Source: Pisaster brevispinus (Eukaryota; Echinodermata; Asteroidea; Forcipulatida; Asteriidae). From it: a stretch of 64,000 nt of DNA. Within the stretch, counting starts at the first letter, position 1. Every line of letters starts with the position of its first letter. This document shows, piece by piece, positions 45,764-58,250 of the stretch. The notes under the pieces are model-generated. The model made no database searches, was not told the DNA's origin, and saw nothing but the letters and a program-made list of their open reading frames with translations. Made by a program: the position numbers and the translations under genes. The stretch lies in contig JAMKCF010000011.1 in NCBI GenBank assembly GCA_023634235.1, positions 18,586,027-18,650,026 on the forward strand, written 5' to 3'.

Positions 45764-46664
45764 TATGGGGCTAGACGGGACGTCCTCTTGTAACAACAGC
45801 GAGTTCAGAATGAAAAAATGTTCTCACACAGGAGGAGAAATTAAACAAGCGAGAAACAATTAAGATGAAAACACGAGAAAACACGTTGAGAGTAAAAGAA
45901 GGGGGAAGCAAACAATGGGCGGTATAAGAAAAACCCTTGTGGCGTGCTTCTCTTCAGTCTACGAAACCATAGTATGCTAATTGCCTCACATGTCATGTTT
46001 TTATCTTTGCAGAACAAAACGCGGATATAAATTTATGCTCTATTCCGAGAACAAAATGAAGACGGATGCAGCGGGCCGTGGTGTACCAGCGTGTATGACT
46101 CACAGAGCAGTCCATGGAATTCTAGGGACTTTGCTAGGGTGTGTGTGTGTGTGATTGTACAACTCGAATCCAGGGTCGAAGTGTTCACTGATTTCACATA
46201 TCGACCACCGAGCCCGCCCTCTCATCCCAAAGCCTCCAGTCGTTCTGCCAAAGAAACAGCTCAAAATATGAAATATGTTTATGTCCAGTGGTTTTTGTTT
46301 TTGCTACAATGGCCTACAATAACTGATCTGAAAGTACAAAATAATGTTCGAGATTATTTTTGAGTGACTTTAAACATTCCTTTATGGCATCTCGCTGGTT
46401 AATAATTTATTCAAAGTTTACAATTATTAATTGCTGTTTTATTTTACCAATTTTCATTTCGTAATGATATCAACCACTTGTTCATGTTATTTTAAAGTTA
46501 GCGACATAAATTCTAAAACCTTACAATATAAAATTAAAATTAAGTTACACAATTTGTTTTACATACATTTTACATAAGCAATGTTTTTTTTGTGTTTTTT
46601 TTATTGTTTTGGTGGTACCCCCCCCCTTTTTTCGCAAGACAATTTGGCGTTTTGGGGCTATAAC

Positions 46665-46946
46665 GGCGTTTGTTATGAAATGAATATGGTTGGAAAGATG
46701 TTTGAAAAATAGAGTATAATGATCCACACAAATATCTCTCGAAATTGTGTGGTTTTCCTTTTACTTCGTGAACTAACACGCTCCTTCACTTTTGTGGAGT
46801 CAAAAATTCGGTTCTACAAAATGGCGGACCGTGTCAGTTCACGAAGTAAAAGGAAAAATCACACAGTTTTAAGGGGTTCTTGCGTGAATCATTATATTCT
46901 GCGGTTTAACACATCTTTTCAACCAAATTCATTTCATAACAAATGC
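46665..46946. mobile_element. Foldback MITE, about 280 bp, nearly fully palindromic
   Basis: GCGTTTGTTATGAAATGAAT at the left is inverted at the right (ATTCATTTCATAACAAATGC). Further in, GTGTGGTTTTCCTTTTACTT and AAGTAAAAGGAAAAATCACA pair. A loop of about 55 bp remains, containing AAAATGGCGGACC. Confidence 0.8.
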
Positions 46947-47489
46947 TTTTTATAGGCCAAAGCGCTTAATCCGAAGGCAAGGTGTCCCTTTAATTAATTC
47001 ATTAACAGTTTATAGGGTTAGCACACAGTTCACTTTTGATTATTTGACGGCAGTTTCCGTCCCGAAGAGCAAACATATCAAAGGTCGCATAGAATGTGTA
47101 ATAAAGAAACATCAATCTTTGCCCATGGGTATATGTAGACTTAATCGATGCGAACACACTCAGTTACAATACAAACTGTACCGGGGAGATCTAGCCCGTT
47201 AAACCCGTCAGCCTCCCGGGGACTGAATTCGAAAAACCGATCAGGTTAGTGAAAACATCATCGCTAAATACGCCTTAAGACATAAAAGGTACTTATGGAC
47301 AAATACTGGTCTTCACGCTGATCTCTTCATGTAGCGCCTTTAAATATTTTATTCATTTGTATATTCAAAGTGCCAAAAGTGCGGGTTAGAAAAATGCACG
47401 AGCCTTGATTATTTTATTTATAACACAACCTCCTCTTCCATAGATTATAACACGGCGGTAGGTTGGTTCTTTTCCCCCACCACTGATGG

Positions 47490-47541
47490 GTTTTTCTCTC
47501 TCTCTCTCTATCTCTCTCTCTCTCTCTTTCTCTCTCTCTCC
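47490..47541. repeat. CT microsatellite
   Basis: Interrupted (CT)n of about 50 bp. Confidence 0.9.
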
Positions 47542-47677
47542 TTCTCCCGCACACTGAAGCTCTCTATAACTCGTAAGATCTGTCCGATCCAATACCCCCA
47601 ACAAGCTAATCAGGCTGGCCTCGCTCAATTCCGTCTTCTTTATGGATTATACGAACGACGGAGGGGAAAAAATGCAT

Positions 47678-48235
47678 TCAAATTGTCAGCTCGTCGAGGA
47701 TGCTATCCAAGTCCCACGACCATACGATATCTTCATAACTGCACAATTTGGACGCGCCTGCGGTGACACGGTGGCTGGTGCAACTCGTTTGGATCGCCAG
47801 GCTAGTTGTCGTGGCTTGGATGGGGGGGGGGGGGAGATGGTTTAAGGTGTGCGAGTGATTCCAGTGATTATTTATAAGGAAATCGGGAGCTGAGATGTGC
47901 AATGAATTTCTGATTAAGTGATGCCCTGGGCCGTACACTGTCACGAGCTGGGAGATCCAACATCCAAGGTCCATCCAGGGAGCTCCTTGGCTAAAATCAT
48001 CCCCAGCAATCGAGATCCAGAATGTTGTGTTTTGCTTCTCGTTAAAGAGACCTTCAAATGTGTGTTTCATGCTCACAGAATCTGCCACGTCGGTAGAGAA
48101 TTTTAGCACGTCGGTCCTTAAAACGCGATCCATGACATTTTTAGCGACCTCTACTGACCACGGGCGACAAATGAAGCAGTGATCTAAAATAATCACATTA
48201 TTTTCTGAAATTATCTTTAATTTGGAAACATACAA
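47678..48235 (-). CDS. 185-codon ORF, product not recognised
   Basis: This is the longest open frame in the window. It starts MYVSKLKIISENNVIILDHC and has a middle part with KFSTDVADSVSMKHTFEGLF and NTTFWISIAGDDF. It ends in an acidic, tryptophan-containing tail (SYEDIVWSWDLDSILDELTI). A proline run comes from the poly-G tract at 47821. No signal peptide, membrane helix or known domain is visible, and no splice structure was resolved. It could be a retrocopy, a taxon-restricted gene or chance. Confidence 0.22.
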   Translation of the reverse strand: MYVSKLKIISENNVIILDHCFICRPWSVEVAKNVMDRVLRTDVLKFSTDVADSVSMKHTFEGLFNEKQNTTFWISIAGDDFSQGAPWMDLGCWISQLVTVYGPGHHLIRNSLHISAPDFLINNHWNHSHTLNHLPPPPIQATTTSLAIQTSCTSHRVTAGASKLCSYEDIVWSWDLDSILDELTI

Positions 48236-51151
48236 AGCATGCAGAACGCCAAATCCTCACTGACAGTTTCCATTAAGTAGTTTTGTATCATCTACGAACG
48301 TGACAGGCACAATATAGTGCGGCATACGTCTTCATTGTATACCCTGGATCTTTAGTGGCCTGGATACAATCCTTCTTTTTTTTTCTCCACCAATAAGAAA
48401 ACGATCTACTTGTTTAGTATTCTATTCGCGTCAACTTCAGCTGGTCGCTTTTCTTGTCACTCGTGTAGCTGTAATAATCCCCTATTCAACAAGCCGCTTG
48501 AGGGCGCTGCAGGTAATTACATATCATTGGGAAACTATTTATAGTCACTCTGAAAAGCTGGTTATCTTTTTAAGCTTTATAGGGTGTTGTTCTTTACTTT
48601 GGTTTTCTGTCGTGTTCAAACAGTCGGTTTTCTGTCTTCCTCAGATTGTCTAAGATGTCTTGTACAATATTGTCTGTTAAAGCGGGAAGTAATTATACTC
48701 TTGCACATTTTTCTTGTTTACAGAGTATTTAGTTATTGTGGAATTTAATTTATTGAACGTTTTGTACCTATAGAATACTGGTTATGTAAATAATCGACCC
48801 TAATTCGTGTCGCTACTTCAACCGGAAACTGATTCTTATTCGCCTTTAGGTTTAATTAAAAATCATACAATATTAAAAACGAATTGATTGCGACCGAATC
48901 AGATTTTGCAAAACAAACCTCTGCATTAACAATAAATATCGAACAAAATATGTCTATGATAAACGATCCCACTTAGCTACGCCCTTGGTAACATTGGGTC
49001 GCGTGGTATAATTAGGTGCAGGGCACCCAGACTACCACCATTATGAAATCTCACTCGTAGCGTAATACAATTAAGATGGTGCCCCAAATTACTAAGAATA
49101 TACAAACGGAAGACACCATTTCTTAATTGCCCTCCTGCCCACGCTGGTGTCAACATACTCCCACATTACACATCGATACAGCTTATGTTTAAATATCCTT
49201 ATAACAAGTCCCTTAGTCCATGCACATCTTCACTTGCGACTTGGCTGGTGTCCGGTTGCCATTTTCATCTCGTAGATGTGTAGAGGCGTGACACGGATTC
49301 GAAATTCCTCTAAACATCTTCGATTTTATTTAGTTCTGATCACAAAATCCACCCTTTTCTTCATCACTGCCACAGTACATCGCATGGCAAGGTGTTCTGG
49401 CCTTCGCAATACATGCAGTTATGCATACCTGTTTCCACATCGATAACGGACCATAAACACATCAGTATTTAGAGTTCTCTGATTAGCATTAGTTTTCCCT
49501 GTCTTTGTCTCTTTTGTGTTTTTCCCTTGTTTGTTTGTTTGTTTGTTTGTTTTTTCCTTGAAATTCCATTACCGTTTAAAATTAACGCACCGTAACCGAC
49601 AAAATTTATCACATTTGTTTTACATTGGTAATTAAAAAGTGACCGGACCGACCGTGAGACGATATGAGGAAGCTACAAACGAATAAAATAGCATTGGTTA
49701 ATTCCCCTATAATGTTAATCTGTTCACATCTCAATTCCTAAACACAGGTGCCATCATGTAATACGTTCTCCCCTTTCATAAACAAAACTACAATATGTAC
49801 AAGTAAATGATAATGTTAGGAAAACAATCATTTGAGATGTGGAGATATCCTAACAGAATCAGGCCTTCCGGAACCTGACATGAATTCCCCGAAGCCCACA
49901 GGATGGCGAAGTGTATGATGGATGGCCCCCATCAACAATTCCTTAAAGAAATTGGAAGGGGTAAAAAAAAAAATCAATTACACCAACTCTGACGAATAGG
50001 CATTGAAATTGCCCGATATCTGCCTGGCATGGGAGATTTGAAATACATTAAGAGTAGATATCTGGAGGTCATTTTGGTCTTCACGTGGGAAGTTGTGTAC
50101 CATCCCCAGGGCTTTATACTTCCACGACCACTTCGCCCCCACATTATTTCAAGGGTGTTTGGTCGTTGAGCTACACTCATCATTCATACATGCATGTACA
50201 GTGTAAAATGTGTAGTGTGTCGACGCATTATGAACCCTGCAGGAGACAACGTGTTTGGGGTTGTGTGTGTGTGTGTGGGTTTTTTTTATGAGCACCAAGT
50301 GGAGAATGTGAAGGCAGGGTTACAGCGGAAATTAAAAAACTGTCAATGATGGATGATTACTATTACATAATAACTTTTCGTAACTTATACTGCCACACGA
50401 CCGTAATCATCTTCGCTCATGTGCTTAGCATACACGAGTTTCTGGGCTGTCAATTTTTCATACACATTTTTTTCACATTACTGAAAGATTGTTTGTATCA
50501 CTACAAAAATAAAAAATCTTCTGTATGAATCTAAATGTACAAATCACTGTATTTCACTTACGATGTATTTTTTTTTTCACTTTTGGAATACTAATTATAA
50601 ATAATATAATGGGTACATCATTGAGCTAATTAATAATTATGCGAATACTATTGGCTATTTTCACAATAATTTGGGTTTTTCTTACAAAATCAGATCACAA
50701 ACCACGCATTTAACACGTTAACTCCACGTTCTTCCTCCCACGATTAAACTCGGCTGTTAAACGACGCAGAGACTTTTGAAATTATCGTTATTCATACTCA
50801 AAGTAGACAAAAATCCTGGAGCTATGTAGATGCAGAATAATGTCTCGTAGATAAATATCAAATTATTAACTTAATGGAAAGTTCGATCTCACAGTAAGGG
50901 GGGGGGCACCTATCAAAACTAGCGATGACTGATGTTGGCTGGAACATGGAGGTCAAAAATAGATCGCGATATCATTGCACATTTTAGAGGTTACCACAAA
51001 AATAAAAGGCGGGGAAAAACGAATACTCAACATCATTTTCTTTAAAATGCCTCAATTTAGCATCTCTGCTATATGCTTTGATCCCTTGTTCTACTGCATC
51101 AACTTCATCAATGCGGATAACAATTTGCAGTTGTCAAAATAATCTGCCATC

Positions 51152-51252
51152 TGTAGAACAACATCAACAAGAACAACAACAAGAACAAGAACAACAACAT
51201 CATCAACCTCAACAATGACAACAGTATCAACAACAACAACAACAACAACAAC
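51152..51252. repeat. CAA microsatellite
   Basis: Interrupted ACA/CAA trinucleotide repeat, about 100 bp. Confidence 0.9.
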
Positions 51253-51718
51253 CGTTCGTAGGGCAAACTCAAGTCAACTGTGTGGAGCGTAGAGCTATGA
51301 CGGAATAGGAATAGGTCAACTTCGGTGTTGTTTTATTGAACAGACGTAGATAAGGAGTGTTACATCGAAGGTTTCCAGAAGATACATTTCTCCAATCCCC
51401 TAGTTTTTCTTTTTGAAAGCATAGAACTGTTGAACCACCTTTAATAAGGTGGTCCCGTTTACTAGAGAGAGTAATATTAAAGTTTTATGTGTCCACTTCA
51501 GTGTTCCGAGCTGCTGACATTTGCAAATGATTATTTCTGAAATATTTCACAGAAAAACTGTGGCTTCCTAATACGACGGTGAATCTGTCTGTACTATGGT
51601 TAGTGTTTGACGGCGGTTAATGACAGAATCACAGGTGCCCACGTCTTCGTGCGTTTACCAAACCACAACCAAAGTCCAAATCAACAACAAGATTGCTCTA
51701 CCTGTCTGCTGAGACACC

Positions 51719-51776
51719 CTTTCACACTAGCAACTTTTCCTGGGAAATTCCCGGGCAAAGTTGGTTGAAGTGTGAA
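51719..51776. repeat. Short hairpin element
   Basis: TTCACACTAGCAACTTTTCC and AAAGTTGGTTGAAGTGTGAA are inverted, around the central palindromic GGGAAATTCCCGGG. Confidence 0.65.
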
Positions 51777-51930
51777 ACGTATATGGGGTGGCGGTGGGGT
51801 TAAAACTCCCTAGGAATCACCCGGGGGTTTCCTCCCAAGTTTTACTTTCCCAAGTAAATCTGTTATTAATTGATGGCCTTATACCTAGAGGGAGATTAAT
51901 CAAGTCTGGGAAAGAGTCCACTCGCATAGC

Positions 51931-52829
51931 ACACTGCAGAAACTGGGTGTTAAAATCGACACCATGGGTGTTATCACATAATATACATCGAAGAGAGAAT
52001 CAAAATTAACACCACGGAGACGGTATTAAAAATAACATGGGGTGTTAAAACTAACACCAATGTAACTGTTTTGGCAGAAATTAGTGTTATTTTAACACCC
52101 TATTGTGTAAATTTTGATCCTTTTTTTGTATCTATTATGTGACGATGTTCCGTCCCAACTTGACAATTGTCCCAACAACAGTTGGGACTGGTCCCAACTT
52201 GAGTGTTAAAGTTGGGACGTCCCAACTATAGTTGGGATCGCCCATAGACTTCAAAAGGACACCGTGATCGATCGTGAGTCCTGATGCGATCGGCGTTAAT
52301 TAACAAGATTCTTTTTTTCAAACCCGGGTCTCGGCTCTGTACAAACTCATGTCAAAACTGGTTTGGAATGATAGTATATCGCTCACAATGGACCGCTAAC
52401 TCGGTGTAAATAGTGTTTTTAGAGGGTTCTGACAGCGGTCTCATTGCTCAGTGCCGCCGCGGGTGACGCTTTCTCGGTCTCAGCATGGAGGTAGAATCTC
52501 CATGGTCTCAGCATGGAGGAAGGAAGGGTCTCAGTAGGCCTACTACGCATTTTAGTTTCCCTTCTCTCGGAAAAACAACATTTTAGTTAATCTCAAATAT
52601 TCTCAAGGGAAAGTGGTATTAAAAACTTCATAGTATGATACTTACTACATGTTTTTAGTGTATTCGTGGGGTGCTTTGTGTGCACTGCGATCCCAACTAT
52701 AGTTGGGACGCCCCAACTTTAACACTCAAGTTGGGACCAGTCCCAACTATAGTTGGGACAATCATCAAGTTGGGGCGGAACAACGACACCCATGGTGTCA
52801 ATTTCAACACCCTATAGTTTTTGCAGTGT
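51931..52829. mobile_element. Outer inverted-repeat element, interrupted by another element
   Basis: The left end ACACTGCAGAAACTGGGTGT, then TAAAATCGACACCATGGGTG, is inverted at the right end as CACCCATGGTGTCAATTTCA ... TTTTTGCAGTGT. The interior is full of GGTGTTAAA and TTTAACACC words. Without the inserted element it would be about 260 bp. Confidence 0.75.
52146..52782. mobile_element. Inner element with 93-bp terminal inverted repeats, nested
   Basis: The left TIR 52147-52239 (GTTCCGTCCCAACTTGACAA...) and the right TIR 52689-52781 are inverted copies of equal length. They contain the 20-bp perfect palindrome GTCCCAACTATAGTTGGGAC. A 4-bp direct repeat ACGA flanks it (52142-52145 and 52783-52786) as a likely target duplication. 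The core of about 450 bp has no ORF of note, so it is non-autonomous. Confidence 0.82.
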
Positions 52830-53648
52830 ATGCTACTATACATAAACATTCCATTGCTAAGCGGGTTTGAGGAAAATGTCGACCTAAGGACCAATGGTTT
52901 GTGGTTCTCCGACAGAATCAAAACCTCACTTGAACTTCTGATGGGGAGTCTCAACAACCACGACGTTACTGTTGGTAACTCCAACTGAACATTGGGTAAG
53001 ACGTCAGCAAAAAAAAAACCCTGTCATCCCGTTTGGGAGAACCCTTATTGGGGCAGATAGTGGAAATATTTGGGAGGAATAGTGACTTTGGTGATTACGA
53101 GCATGGAATGTGGCACACAGTCAGAGTATGTCATGACAAATATATTCGGCTGTGGGGCCATTGCAGATTTGTCCTTTGAAAAAATATTCGCGGAATAACG
53201 AGCAATTTTCAAAATTGTCAAAATGACTGCCATTGCTTGTCATTCTACCTATATATTTTTCAAAGCACGAGACTGCCCTATAGCCAAATACCCTTCTCGT
53301 GACATACCGTGTGCCAAACTCCATGCTTGTAGCATAAACGGCACAATCCCGTCCCCACCGCGCTACACCAAGCAACACTTATGTGATAAAAAGGGGTGGG
53401 AGTGAGATTGTAACAGGTTGTCACCATAGAGCTATCAATAAAAGTAAATTTAAAACTAATGAGGATCTTCCCGGTGATTCAAACAGGACCTGAAATTAAA
53501 AATACTTAGATTGATACACTCTTCACAAGAAACCAATGTGTCATCCTGTCCATACATTTCCAATCCATTGCAATTTGAACATTTCATGTCGCCTATAGTC
53601 AGAAAAAAACCCGTGCTTAGTCATGTCGTTCTGATCCAACGTATTACA

Positions 53649-53748
53649 ACAACAATAGCATCATCATAAACAACAACAATAACAACAACAACAACAACAA
53701 CAACACAACAACAACGACAACAACAACAGCAGCAACAACAGCAACACC
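53649..53748. repeat. CAA microsatellite
   Basis: Interrupted ACAACA repeat of about 100 bp. Confidence 0.9.
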
Positions 53749-53862
53749 AAACGTTTCCGAGATGTTGCGTTGGGTTTATCCTTTATACCAAATGTGTGAT
53801 AAGAACTGTGTACTCATAGCCCAGATGAAATTAGTCTTTGCCGGATTTCTCTTTTCTTACAC

Positions 53863-54056
53863 GCTAAATACTCCCGGATCAGAATTGACCGAGAATTTGG
53901 GTCCCATGGGGGCCTGACCAATTTCTGGGTCAATATGACCCGGAATCTGTGTCAAAATAACCACGAAATGGGTCAAACTGACGCCGAATTCAAGTTTAAA
54001 AACACACGTTTTTACCAGTTTTCGGGTCAGCCCGATAGGTCCCATGTGACAAAGTA
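53863..54056. mobile_element. GGGTCA MITE, copy 5
   Basis: It begins ACTCCCGGATCAGAATTGAC and contains a perfect GGTCA-ATA-TGACC palindrome at 53928-53940. The right end is truncated near CCCATGTGACAAAG. Confidence 0.72.
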
Positions 54057-55575
54057 TCACAGAGTGTACAAAGTATAATGCATTCTGGCGGGAACGAGTA
54101 CGATTTTGCCAGGAGATGAAGCAACCCGAGTCCTAAATACAAGTGGAGCTGATAACAACAAAACCAGTGCGTTTGTGCCATATACATAAATCTGTTTTTT
54201 TTTTTTTTTCCACAGGTGTCAGCATTCCAGTTCTTGGTTGATCTCTAAAAGGTATTTGAAAACCACCAACTTTCTGGTTATCAATCCCATCCGGCACTCC
54301 CACTTTCTTGGTGCAAGATAACCCCAACCACGGGTTCATGTCACGGTTACATAAAAACCTCGCCCAGTTCTAATCCGGTACGGTTATCAAACTCATTAAG
54401 GTAAACATTCTATTCAAATGACTGATTGAATAATTGGCAAGCCCAGAGTTAGAGATGACTCCCAATCAACATTGTTTGCATCGGATAAACATTTTTAGGA
54501 CTGATTACTTGGAGGAAACAAACGTTAACGATAAATTTAATTGGGAAATAGAATTAACTGTTGACGTAAATGGTATAGATGCAACAAACAACATTTAATG
54601 GACTGACGTTTTTTTAACAATATCATGGTTAACATTAACTTTTGAAAACCATCAACTGATACAAGAGGCATGACCAAATGTAGACTACAGAAACGTTCAT
54701 AAATCAAAATTTGCACAAAGTGCAAATTTGACGCTCACTAAACGTTCGATAGGCCTATCTAAATGTTGTGAAGTGGTATGCCTGTTCCATGTTTACCACG
54801 ATGTGCATATCTATTTTGAATAGCACACGCGCATCGACTGTTTTAATCAATTTGTCGTCTTGTTATGAGGAGCTTGTTGACTAAGTACTGAACCCCATTG
54901 CATGCAAGGTTTGTGCTAACGCAAGATACTAGCCTTGAGAATCTGGCAGGATCCTTCCTGCCAGTTGCTTCGCATCCATTCACAGGGCAGAGATTCGTAG
55001 TCTACACGTCACACTCACACACATTATATTACATTGTGACTAAAACAACATTAGATGCAAACATTATGTACACGCGCGCAGCAGACAATCGAAAAGTTCC
55101 TGCTGATGGTGTTGCTAACAAACACGTCACTTCGGGGCAGAGCAATCATAACACAGATATGGAAAGCTTAATACGTCACTGCACATTTGTCAAATGAATT
55201 CACTGTATCCAATGAAATCATTGTTTCCAATGAAATCATTGGGTCTGTAAAGCCGGTGCCTGTCTTTGCGGATAAGACAGGAGACCAGTCTAATTCGGAC
55301 GCGGCCTAACATTCTGCGTGGAAACCTCAAGGGAAAGACACGCATGCGCATCCTGCTCCTTCATCGTGTCGTTAAATTCAAACAGCGAGCGATGCATGTG
55401 GTTTGTGCTAACCAGCATGACATGGTTATGGCTATTGGCCTTTAAGGCACTGCTTGGATAGAATGCAAAAGCGACAATCAAGCTAAATCCACATTACACA
55501 ACATTTCGATTTGCTAGTCGTGGGGCACGGAGTGGAGGGAAGGGAGCCAATCTTCACACGCGTTAGGAACAGTCA

Positions 55576-55790
55576 CACCCTCAAAACACCCGGAACAGAA
55601 TTGACCCGGATTCCAGATCCCAAGGGCCTGACTCGGTTCTGAGTCGGTACGATCCAAATTTGTGTCCAAATGACCGATAAATGGATCGTAAACTCCATAG
55701 AGTCCGAGTTTAAATCAATTTTTTACCAGTTTCCGGGTTAGCCTAACCCAGAAAAGGGTCAAGTCCCCCCGGGACCCTGTATTTTTAGAG
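55576..55790. mobile_element. GGGTCA MITE, copy 6
   Basis: It begins CCTCAAAACACCCGGAACAG and ends GGGACCCTGTATTTTTAGAG. Many half-sites have diverged (GGGTTAGCCTAACCC). Confidence 0.7.
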
Positions 55791-57046
55791 AGGTTATTGA
55801 GAAATTATACATTTCATCCATGCTCTGTTATGTTTCTTATCAAATACCGAGATCAACTTACACATTTTTTCTTAAAAACAAGAATGTATGTACTTCCTTT
55901 TGGCTTCGGGGGCGCGTAGTGAAGTGGGGATTAAGGTGTCACCTGGCTGCTTTCCATTAGCCATTTTGAGTCACAGTCGGCAAATGATGCACTAATTAAC
56001 TAATCCACTTATGAGTGAAGCTCAGTGGACAGATCTTTACTTCTTGTAAACATTCTCGCAATGTACCAAGATGTTATTGGTTGGTTTGACCGCAGGGAAA
56101 GGGTTTTACGGTTCAGTTTTGAACGAGTGCAAAAAATCCGGAACATCAGAGACAATGTCAGTCAGCAAGTAAGCCCTCAACCCACCCCCCCCCCACCCCA
56201 ATTTTTTTTTTAAATAAATGAAAGCTTTATTGGTGGCCTGTTGGGGTTGAAGAGCACCTCTACATGCAACAACATATTTCGCAAGTTACTTGGCTCTGAG
56301 GTGGGTTTTTTTAAAAGATGACAAATACAGTGTCAATCATTCGGCTTGTTCACCCCTACTCACTCATCAACTTAGTGCTATGCCAGCAAACAATGCATTC
56401 CTGATCAGCCACTTGTGCAGAATAAGAGTCTGAGTTTACGGTGATAGTTTGAAGTGATTTCCGTCCAGACTCGAATGCAATTATAGGTCATATAGTTCAC
56501 ACAAATCCGTTAAATCATCAGAAAAAAATAGTGATTTCATCGAATGTTACTACTGAGCAAAAAAATAAAATAAATACATTTAATAAGACAACACAAATTT
56601 AGGGTGATTCGGGGTGAATCTACAATAACAATCAGATTATTTGATCATTAGGCCAGAATGAGGCGCTCAGCTGGACAAAATGTAGGGGGCGGTTGAAGGA
56701 AAAGTCACCAAGCCTACTTCTACAGAAGAGTGTGAAGGGGGTCATGCTCCCCCTCCCCTCCCAATCACACTGTCCCTTCCCTATTAAGACGCAGACACAA
56801 CAACATCCGGCAGTGTATGTTTGTTGTTTTTACTAAATGATGTCATCCTCCAAACGGATATGAAAACATTTTCATCGGAGTTCACTTTTTTGTCTTTTCT
56901 TTTTTTTATCCCATCTCGTTTGCCAATCCTCCCCTTACGTCTCAAAATAGACTTGTTGATGCGTGATGCAAGGCTAGAACACCTTGTCTAAACGCTGGGC
57001 TAATATTAGAAGCAAAAAAACAACGATGTTTTTTAGGTCAGGATAG

Positions 57047-57392
57047 GGAAGGATAAAAACATTATTGTTTAATTTTAGTCTGGAAACTTACTGATTAAAA
57101 AGTTCATACTATAATCATAATGTGATGGAAATATTTCCCTCTGAAATGAAGTCATATTCCAGAAAACTGTTTATGAATACCTACAAACCAAACAGCTGAT
57201 TTCAAAAATTAATATGTTTAAAATTTTGATGAAAATTGTGCATGGTTTTTCACTATTGTCTCCTGACTCGCACAACGGATTAAGCCCAAATTTGTACAGG
57301 TTTGTTATTTCATGTACATGTATATGGTTGATCACACAAAACATGAACACTGTCTGCGACTATTTTTTCATCACTATCAATCCTGTATAATA
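57047..57392 (+). repeat. Dispersed repeat family B, copy 2
   Basis: GGATAAAAACATTATTGTTT, GTCTGGAAACTTACTGATTA, TGAAGTCATATTCCAGAAAA and CACAAAACATGAACACTGTC follow the same order as at 34655. This copy is the most complete at its left end. Confidence 0.7.
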
Positions 57393-58130
57393 CATTTAAG
57401 CTCAATACGTTGTTTCTATGAATAGCCAGTTATAGAAACAAATAGGGGGAAATTTGTGAGCAAGTGGATAATAAGGGTTAAAAAGCAATTTTCAGACACT
57501 GTTTGTTTTCCCAGACAGACAGAAACTAACAGGAATACCTTATGCATGCCCTGTATTTCAACCACGTATAACCAAGTGCTAGCAGTCTTACAGAGGCGAG
57601 TTACTTTTTTCTAAAGCAAAACACGTACTAAATGAGCCGTGAATAAGGAACTGGGCCTATAATTAAGACGCTGTGCCATGCAGTCATTACTGAACAAACA
57701 GTGACCCCCGCGTAGCTGTTTGACAATTTAGGCTTCAGTAAATTAGTTTGCAAAGTAATACCCCCTGCTGCTTTATTTATGTTCTTCGATGTAGACCGTT
57801 TATTCAGACAACACAGGCAATGCCGATAATCCGTCAGTAAATTTACCGCGTAAAATTTACATCGTGCATGAACAGTGTTGAATTTTAAACGTGTACAGTG
57901 CGTTGTTAGAGGTTAAATTATTCGACGGAAACGCCTAATAGCAATATGACTATACATCATCAGCTAGGCCTACAATAATGCAATTCCAATCCTCTACAAT
58001 CTGCACCAAGGCCATAGTCAGTGAATAAATCTTGCTGTTATATAACCAGCCTGCGCGAGACTCTTGGTCATAACGTAGAGATTTCTACCTCCATGGTCCT
58101 ACCAAGCTCAGCCTTTCTCTGTGTGGTCAC

Positions 58131-58250
58131 TAGTCTTGGTTCCAAGACGCTCCAGTTGTGTAGTCACAAAAACCTAACCGCTATCTATAACCGCTATCAC
58201 ACCACGAACCGCCAGTTGTGTAGTCACGGAGCGTCTTGAAACCAAGACTA
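58131..58250. mobile_element. 120-bp element with 23-bp TIRs and 9-bp target duplication
   Basis: The left end TAGTCTTGGTTCCAAGACGC TCC is inverted at the right end as GGAGCGTCTTGAAACCAAGA CTA. The element is flanked by perfect 9-bp direct repeats TGTGGTCAC at 58122-58130 and 58251-58259. Inside are two 16-bp direct copies of CCAGTTGTGTAGTCAC. A 9-bp duplication is characteristic of Mutator-like transposons. Confidence 0.82.

Noticed and set aside
46012..46165. Plus-strand open stretch after a TTTTTATCTTTGCAG acceptor.
   Set aside because: It runs into a GT microsatellite and has no protein character or partner exon.
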